From positions 1,471,814-1,535,813 of the forward strand of contig NW_006494876.1 of assembly GCF_000471905.2 (NCBI RefSeq): a stretch of 64,000 nucleotides of DNA. Direction: 5' to 3'. The notes under the pieces are model-generated. The model made no database searches. It saw nothing but the letters and a program-made list of their open reading frames with translations, and was not told the origin of the DNA. The translations under genes were made by a program, and so were the position numbers. Below, piece by piece: positions 57,234 through 64,000 of the stretch (position 1 is the stretch's first letter; every line of letters begins with the position of its first letter). This DNA is from Amborella trichopoda (lineage: Eukaryota; Streptophyta; Magnoliopsida; Amborellales; Amborellaceae).

Positions 57234-58179
57234 TATCCCATAGAGATTCATCTTAACAATCAACGAAATTTGAGACATATTGAGCGGGATCCAACCTCAT
57301 GGTGTTACAAGGAGTGCCATTCAAGGGTAGATACCCTTAGTAAGGTACCACCTTGATAGCTTTGAAGGTGCACAAATTCTGATGTATGTACATATTCTTT
57401 TATTAGATTGTAAAGATAAACGATGAATGAAATAGAAATAAGTTAGCATTTAAATGAAAAATAAAAATAAAAAATCAAGTTTCATTACGGAACATTTGAT
57501 AATTGGAACATCCAAGCCCACAAGCTAGAAGTTCCAGTATATTGTAGCACTTCATGTTTTGTTAATAAGAAGTGTTATAAGAAACTGATTTTTAGAAATT
57601 CTAGGTTCTCAATAAATGAGAACCATAGCTTTCATCCGCCATTAAAGTTTGCTCCTTCAGGAAGCATACCCCTCATCTTGTTTTTTTCTTTTTTTTCCCT
57701 ACAGAGTCCTTTTCCCCTCTCTATCTCTCTTTATCTCATTTAATCTATCTATGCTATTTCTCTATCTAAATCCTCTCACTGGCCATGTCATTTGTCTCTA
57801 ACTCCTCTCTCTAACTATCACGTTTCTTAACTCTTTTTGTCATTCTAAATTTGCTCAGTCCCTCTAATGCCTTCTCTCTCAAACTCATGTATCTCAATTC
57901 TCTGTCTTTTCTAATGCAGCTCGCCCAGGCAATAGTCCTAGGAAAAACGAGGCAATAATATAATAAGAGAAATTATTGGGATTTTATTTTTTTACTTTAA
58001 TTGTTATTTTTTTATTTCATTGGAGACAAGTTTAGTCTTTTATTTTTAAGCTAATAATGAGTGACTATGATTAAATAGGATGGATGATCTACATTTTGTA
58101 AGAACTTTTTAGAGTTATGAGTTATAAAAGTACTTGTTATTGAAGGGTTTAAGGAGTTGAATTATTATTTTCTACAGAT

Positions 58180-58640
58180 AAACTCGGCACTACCCCTAAA
58201 GCTTCAGGCCCTGCTTTACTAATGAAAAAACCAAAAAAAAAAAAATGTAAATGCAGTCGGAGGATTCAATCGTTGGACTAAGGGCCAATTTTCAAAAAAA
58301 TAAGAAAACATGTGTTGACCGAGGTCCCTATCCTCTGACCGCACTTTATTTCTTTTTTTTTTTTAGAGAAAAACAAGGGTTCGAGGATCAGGACCTCGTT
58401 GCTTTACTAGGGTTATGCTGTGCCCACAGGGCGATCTAAGGATTCTAACCTTAGATCACTTGGGCACTACCCCTAAAGCATGGGGCATTACCTTACGGGA
58501 AAAAAAACTAAAAATATAAATAAATTAAAATACAGTTCGAGGATGAAATTCTTGGATTGAGGTCAATTTTGTAAAAAATAAAAAATAAAAAATAAAAAAT
58601 AAAACATAAAAAATAAAAAATGCGGGTTGATCGAATTTTC
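58180..58640. repeat. cluster of short inverted repeats, right arm
   Basis: Partner of 12640-13300 with words such as GGGCACTACCCCTAAAGC, GGTCCCTATCCTCTGACC and CTAACCTTAGATCA, ending in an AAAAATAAAAAATAAAA run (58575-58620). Confidence 0.5.
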
Positions 58641-58949
58641 TTGTAATTTCTGCTGATAATCTGATAATTTTATATTTTTAGTAAAAGTAAGTAACTATTT
58701 CAAGTCCGTCTGTAATTTACTCTCAATATATTTAAATAGAAAATTAAAAATAAAAACCTAAATATAATCTGTTATAGTATAGCTGATTTAATGATTTTGT
58801 AAGAAATTTCAACCCCTTGATTGATATTTTCCCTCAATGAGTTTGACCTTAGAGAGATAGAGATGGAGATGGAGATGTGGATGGGGAAGTCCTACGAACA
58901 TAGAAATAGAGACCTACATATTTGAAGATACATAACTGAAACACATTTT

Positions 58950-59160
58950 CTTACCACGAGAAAGAGAGGAAAGAGAGAAACCAATGCCGATATTGCAGAG
59001 AGAGAGAGAGAGAAAAAGCCTACAATCTACCACCTTAAAGAGAGAAAGAGAGTAGCATCTAGAGATAAAGAGACCACTATCTTGGGCATCAAGCTTTTTT
59101 TGGAATCTTGTGTCACAGAAAGAGAGAGAGAGAGAGAAGAAATCTCCTGTCACAGAGAGA
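58950..59160. repeat. GA-rich leader, right arm
   Basis: Several (GA)n tracts, mirror of 12088-12350, directly upstream of the repeated-domain gene. Confidence 0.6.
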
Positions 59161-59184
59161 GGGAGAGAGTAGAATAAGCATCGG

Positions 59185-59956
59185 CATGGCGATGGCGATG
59201 GCCGAAGAGCCCTTCTCACCCTTTATAGGGAATATGCCCCTATTGCCTCACCCAACGCATTCGTTACCTCAAAATCCAGTAGAAACAAGTTTCTTCTTTT
59301 TTTTTCTACAAGAAAAGAAGATCAAAGAACTCCAAATCCTTCTTTCTCTCTCTTTTCAGTAAACTCCGTTGTGGACGCTGCCTGCCTCGCCGGAAATCCA
59401 TCTCTTCCGTCCACCCCACCCATGGCTCAGGCAAGGACTAATTTTCCGGCAACATTCCAGAACAAACCCAATTTTCCATTGACGATTCCAGCCAAGATTC
59501 AATGGGCTCTGACTACGAGTGGGCTTCTTCGCCCGTTGGAGTTCTTTTTGCGATCGAGAGGATTCAAGAATCGCCGATCATTTGGAGAGGAAGCAAGAGT
59601 GCGCCACGTGGAAAGAGTTGAATCCAACGGCGTTAAGGCCTCTTGCGCCCCATCAAGTTAACGGCGTCGATTTAAACAACTCGGATAGTGATGATGATGG
59701 TTCTGACGACGAGTGGGCTCCATCGCTTGATGCTGTTCTTGGTGTCAAGGGAGAGGTTCCAAGAATTGCCGATCCTTTCAATAGGAAGCAACAACGCACC
59801 ACATGGAAGGAGATGCATCCAACGGCGTTAAGACCTCTTTCGCCCCACCAAGTTAACGTCGTCGAATCGGACGGTGATAATACCTCTGACGGAGATTTGC
59901 TCTTTAGCTGGGAATCGTCGCCGAGTCTGAGCTCAAGGACGACTCGATTAACATAA
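59185..59956 (+). pseudogene. broken repeated-domain acidic gene, right copy
   Basis: The C-terminal frame 59519-59956 ends in TAA after SSRTTRLT and holds the units DSRIADHLERKQECATWKEL-NPTALRPLAPHQVN and DDEWAPSLDAVLGV-REVPRIADPFNRKQQRTTWKEM-HPTALRPLSPHQVN, joined by NNSDSDDDGSDDEW. A third partial unit (DGDLLFSWESSPS) closes the protein. The first unit's start, GSDYEWASSPVGVL, lies in another frame because of one missing base near 59550. Upstream, ATGs at about 59185-59200 open a different frame (MAMAMAEEPFSPF) that ends before the CAG at 59360, where a 3' splice site could exist. This copy lacks the TAG of the left copy. Family not recognised. Confidence 0.55.
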
Positions 59957-60268
59957 AACAAAGGAGAGACTTGTTTTAAAGATTTTGAGTTTTCTGGTTA
60001 CTTTTTCTTTTCTTTTCTTTTCCTCTTTTTTGTTTTTTTGTTTTTTTTTTTGGTCTTTTCTAGGTATTGGTTTTTGAGGTTATTTTTGTATGCTTTTTTT
60101 TTTTTTTGAATTGTTTTCATTTTTTCTTTTCTAAGTATAGGGTTTTATGGTTATTTTTGTATGCATATTTCTAGTGTTTGTTGTCCTATATTTATTCATT
60201 TAATGTTTACCTCCTAGGGTTGAACCCACAAAACTCAAGCATGTTGTTATAAATTAGAGTTTTGTCCA

Positions 60269-60437
60269 TTGATGTACATATTTATCCAAAAATAAGTGAA
60301 GATGTAGCCCATTGGGGCTTTGGATCCGTAGACGTAAAGCTTCGGCTTGAACCACGTGAATGTTATATTCTATCTTCTTATCTCCTCATTCAATGTCTGT
60401 GTATGTATGCTCTCACCAAATCTTCAACATTATCTAC
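60269..60437 (+). mobile_element. LTR fragment inserted in the right arm
   Basis: GGGGCTTTGGATCCGTAGACG and TTGAACCACGT match the LTRs at 43339 and 45560 read on their coding strand. The left arm of the inverted duplication is uninterrupted at the matching place (near 11022-11030, GGGATTTTTTATGTG as read on the minus strand), so the fragment came after the duplication, or was deleted from the left arm. Confidence 0.65.
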
Positions 60438-60928
60438 GATTTTTTTATGTGAATTATTGGAAATTTTTTTCTTTTTTCTTGAGGAAAATTGAGATTCCAA
60501 ATTTTCTTATATGACGCCTAATTTTTTGAATTATTTATGTACAATGAAATATTGCTCTGTTCTAAAAATTAAAAATAAATTTATAAAATCATATTGAATT
60601 GTGTGTGTATTTTTTAATGCGGCTGCCTTGACTTTTATGAGATTTATAAGCAATTCTAAAATAATATAAATTAGACGATTCATTTTCAAGATTAAGGACC
60701 GAAAACGCACCTTGGGAGTCCATTTATGCTTCAATCCATGTATTTGGAGCTCAAATTAGGTGATCTTTGTTGTCGATAACCAAAAAAACTACAAAACATT
60801 TTTAAGGCTCGATCATTTTCTTTTATCAATTCCTTGTTTTTTATTCTAAAAGTAATAATAAAAATAAATATTCACTAACTTATTTCTATGAATTTGGAAT
60901 TTTCAAATTTTAATAATAAAATAAATGT

Positions 60929-61315
60929 AAAAAAGTTTATATAAGGTTGCAACATTAAATGTAGAATTAAGGGGCACCTCATAAATCCATCGTAAAAGGT
61001 TGTTTTGAAAAACCCTCTAATTGATTATCTCGATATTGAGATGTATGAATATAAAAAGCAAAAAGATTTCGAGTCCTAAACATAGTTTATCTTGCAACAC
61101 ATTATCTGGAATGTCTATTTTGAATTTTTTTTTAAGTGTTTATGGATCTACTTGATTTGAACCATTTTTAGAGTTTAAAATTTTATAATTAGAGATGAAT
61201 ATAGATTATTAAGCCATCCTAAAAACTTTTAATGCCAAAATTATATTTATGATAAAATATGAAGGTGCGTCTTAATTTGGTTGTTTAAGATTGCAACCTT
61301 ACACAAACCACTTCC
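60929..61315 (+). mobile_element. MITE family A, copy 5
   Basis: Flanked by AATAAATGT (60920-60928) and AATAAATAT (61316-61324), a 9-bp duplication with one mismatch. It is the same insertion as 10029-10401 in the other arm. Confidence 0.75.
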
Positions 61316-61859
61316 AATAAATATTCATTAAATTAGCTTTAATAAAGTTTGGTATTTTTCAATAGGGATTGTTTAAAAACAAACCATTTATCTTTTGTAT
61401 AAAGAGGTCACAATCCTTATTGTTCGTTAGATTTCAAAATAGGTGGTTGTAAGAGTATCATTGATTAGACATAAATTTCCCCGAAGAAAACACCTCGGAC
61501 TTCGTGACTCACCCCAAACCTTCTAATTTGACACCGAATGAGTGAGAATAGTCGTGACCTCCTTATTCAAAAGATAAACGGTCTTTTTATAGACAATTGA
61601 AGATTGCAATTCAAGAATATACGTTCATCAAATAAAAGTATTTCACAAGTGTTAATTATTTCAATAATGTTAACAAGAAATATTAAAGTTTTTTTTATGC
61701 GATTTGATACTGCCCAATAATAATAAGAGAAAGGTTTCTATGCTTCTGTTACATCATAGAAGTTCTATCCTCCCCCTACCATCCAGCAGTCCAATTTTGA
61801 TCAAGAGAGCCACTCATCGTTTAATCTTAGATCCGATGTCTCAAAGTATTTTATTTTTA

Positions 61860-62142
61860 GTTTTTTTTATACAAATTGTATAAATATGAAATTTGGTATG
61901 TGCCATCTTGGTTCTTGCCACCAAAAACAATGTATAATGTTGAAAAATTACCTAGACCCTCATTTTTTGGGTTTGAAATACTATTTTTTGGGTTTGAAAT
62001 ACTATTTTTTTTACAATCATAATGTTTAAGTAAAAATGATCTATTTAAAGGTTTTTCAATGCTTGAATTACAATTTCGGATGAGTTGTTAGGTGAAGCTT
62101 TACTTTGATAGGGCTGCAGCCTTATCAAACCATTTTCCTTAT
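61860..62142 (+). mobile_element. MITE family C fragment
   Basis: The right end carries GATAGGGCTGCAGCCTTATC, a near palindrome with a different core from families A and B, followed by AAACCATTTTCC. The interior shares GATGATCGATTTAAAG-type words with 35260-35465 and with families A and B. The left end is unclear. A 22-bp unit (TTTTTTGGGTTTGAAATACTAT) is duplicated near 61965-62010. Confidence 0.5.
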
Positions 62143-63096
62143 TTTTAAATTTCTATTTAAATAAAGTACATTATACACAAATCTTAAGAATAAATTACAG
62201 ACGGATCTGAAATAACTACTTAAAATACAAAATGATCTGATTATAAGTAGATATTATAATGAAGGTCAGTCAACCCACATCTTCTTATTTTTTTACAAAC
62301 TTGCGTCTCTGTCCCCTGCTAAAATTCTTCAATACCAAGTATATCTATAACTCATAACTCTAAAAAATTCCTACAAACTTTCAGCCATCTATCTTATTTA
62401 ATCTTTGCCACACATTATTAACTTAAAAAAAAAAATTGACTAAACTTGTCTCTAATGGTCATATGCCCCTTCTTTGCCCGGCCACAGGCTATTAGCTGGG
62501 TCATGACTATTAGAAAGACAGATAAGAGCACGGTTAATGAGATATACCCATGGCTGCATTAGAAAGACAGAGAAGAGCACGGGTAGAGAGATAGAGGAGT
62601 TAGACAGAGCAGAGCACGGGTAGAGAGATAGAGTTAGATAGGGATGGTATTAGAGAGAATGGGCACATTTAGATTGACAAAAGTGTTAGAGAAACGTGAT
62701 AGTTAGAGAGAGGAGGAAGAGAGAAATGGCATGGTCAGAGACGATTTAGAGAGAAAAATAGCATGTTACATAGATAAATGAAATAAAGAGAGATAGAGAG
62801 GGAGAAAGGTCATGGTAGGGAAAAAAAACACAAAAAAAGACGAGGGGTGAGCTTCCTGGATGAGCGAACTTTAATGGCGGATGGAAGCAATGGTTATCAT
62901 TTTTTGAGAACCTATAATTTCTAAAAATCAGTTTGCTATAGTACTTCCTATTAACAAACAAAGAAGTACTACAATAAACTAGAACTTATATCTTATGGGC
63001 CTGGATGTTCCAGTTATCAAATGTTTTTAAAGATGGATGCAAATATGAGGTCCATCTAAAAACAATTGAAAGAAACGGTCCAAATGTTTTCTTAAT

Positions 63097-63491
63097 GGGT
63101 GTGGTTTCTGTAAGGTTGCCGCCTTAAACAATCCAAGAAAGACATCTCCAAATTTTATCCAAACATGTAATTTTGGTATAAAAACTTCTTAAGATTATCT
63201 AAAAATCTATTTTCATATCTAATTATAAAATTTTAAACTCCAAAAATGGTTAAAATCAAGTAGATCTATGAACATATGAAAATATTGAAAATGGAGGGTC
63301 TAAATAATGTGTTGCGAGATGCACTACTTCTAGGACTATAAATATTATTATTTTTCTCATATTCCTATCTCTCGATATCGACATGATCAACTAGAGGGTT
63401 TTTTCAACATTAAAACAACCTTTTCCAAAAAAAATTTGAGGTGCATCAGTAATTCTACATTTTAAAGTTGCAACCATATATAAACTTTTTC
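63097..63491 (-). mobile_element. MITE family A, copy 6, with perfect 10-bp TSD
   Basis: Reverse-oriented member, starting GGGTGTGGTTTCTGTAAGG and ending ATATATAAACTTTTTC, flanked by TTTTCTTAAT on both sides (63087-63096, 63492-63501). Confidence 0.85.
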
Positions 63492-63879
63492 TTTTCTTAA
63501 TAGAAGTATTATTTTTAGTTTTTAAAATTGATTTATTTTTTCATATTCATGAACCTTTATAAATTAAGTCCAAAAAACCATCTCAAAAATAGATTTATTC
63601 AATGGCTGCATTTCTACATGTATAGGCTTGGCCCGCATGCTAACCGCATCCATAAAAGAATATGTACATACAACAGAATTGGTGTACCTCCAAAGCTAGC
63701 AAGGTGATACCATAGTAAGGGTGGATAATTGTTTTTTTAACATTGAGTCAATCCAAAGACTCTCCTACAACCACCCAATTTGAAATCTGAAGGACATGAG
63801 TGATTGTGACTTCTGTGTCCAAAAAGTAAATGGTGTTTTTTGTACTTTTCCTGAAAGTACAAAATAGGAAAAATATATC

Positions 63880-64000
63880 TTTATCTCTTATTTTTTACTT
63901 CTATTTCTCATGAGACCGAAAGATTGAAAATATTACTTGTAAGTAAAAGTCTTCATCTTTTCCATCTTACATCCCTGGACCCTTTTGACCATGAATTTTT
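63880..64000 (+). repeat. dispersed repeat shared with 37410-37530
   Basis: Direct copy of the repeat described at 37410; it runs to the window edge. The stretch 63724-63879 holds no recognisable feature. Confidence 0.6.

Larger units (their letters stand above)
58180..61410 (+). repeat. right arm of the 3.3-kb inverted duplication
   Basis: Mirror partner of 9935-13300. Matching parts include the hairpin cluster (58180-58640), the GA-rich leader, the broken gene, AAACTCAAGCATGTTGTTATA, TGTACAATGAAATATTG and a family A MITE. Confidence 0.8.
57332..63723. repeat. large interrupted inverted repeat
   Basis: Left arm pieces 57332-57395, 57480-58170 and 58620-58770 have reverse-complement partners at 63650-63723, 62320-63030 and 62150-62290, in mirrored order. 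Landmarks are GTACATACATCAGAATTTG, GATAATTGGAACATCC, ACTGATTTTTAGAAATT, GAGACAAGTTTAGTC and CCGTCTGTAATTTA. The left arm is interrupted by the block at 58180-58620, the right by the MITE at 63097. The enclosed DNA includes the repeated-domain gene. Long terminal inverted repeats around a gene resemble a large Mutator-like element with captured DNA, but no target-site duplication was found. Confidence 0.6.

Noticed and set aside
60262..60492. 76-codon frame
   Set aside because: It crosses an inserted LTR fragment and its flanks, so it is not conserved in the other arm of the duplication.

Overview
The window is repeat-rich, AT-rich nuclear DNA from a flowering plant. I found no intact host gene. 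The evidence is several classes of plant transposable element (Copia- and Gypsy-like LTR retrotransposons, L1- and RTE-type LINEs, MITEs, a hAT-like element) and endogenous copies of a plant pararetrovirus (Caulimoviridae). Genus and species cannot be read from the sequence. Three runs of N (15750-16661, 32643-33214, 50468-50487) are assembly gaps.

Region by region: 1-9.9 kb holds TE debris (a possible hAT tail, a MITE, an LTR-element remnant with a tRNA-Met primer site, a 212-bp tandem duplication, a duplicated LTR-like repeat, and a decayed exon at 7972-8211). From 9.9 to 13.3 kb lies one arm of an inverted duplication whose partner is at 58.2-61.4 kb; each arm carries a broken copy of the same small acidic gene with an internally repeated domain of about 60 residues. 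From 16.7 to 32.6 kb is an endogenous pararetrovirus cluster. Two nearly full-length copies lie tail to tail as an imperfect inverted repeat with arms of about 7 kb (about 17696-24700 on plus, 25095-32088 on minus). A 0.39-kb spacer between them holds a primer binding site and the first 50 codons of a third copy's polyprotein. Scrambled fragments and N gaps flank the cluster. From 33.2 to 42.9 kb come a second copy of the LTR-element remnant, several MITEs and a long CT-rich array inside a possible Harbinger-like element. From 43.3 to 45.9 kb is a complete small non-autonomous LTR retrotransposon (TSD CTATA) carrying a decayed piece of an oxysterol-binding-protein-related (ORP) gene. From 46.7 to 48.2 kb is a 5'-truncated L1 LINE with a target-site duplication. 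A probable false duplication surrounds the 20-N gap at 50.5 kb, followed by an RTE-LINE tail, a Gypsy-like gag/LTR remnant (52-55.7 kb) and a short Copia-like element (55.7-57.2 kb). A large inverted repeat (57.3-63.7 kb) encloses the right-hand copy of the repeated-domain gene.

Nothing here forms a working gene pathway. The most interesting layers are: the pararetrovirus palindrome, in which two viral promoters point at each other and three stop codons are shared by both arms, so it looks like a duplication of an already dead copy and a likely source of double-stranded RNA; the LTR element with a captured ORP gene; and a group of Mutator-type MITEs whose ends carry different perfect palindromes while keeping the same outer tip and 9-10 bp target-site duplications. 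All similarities were judged by eye.
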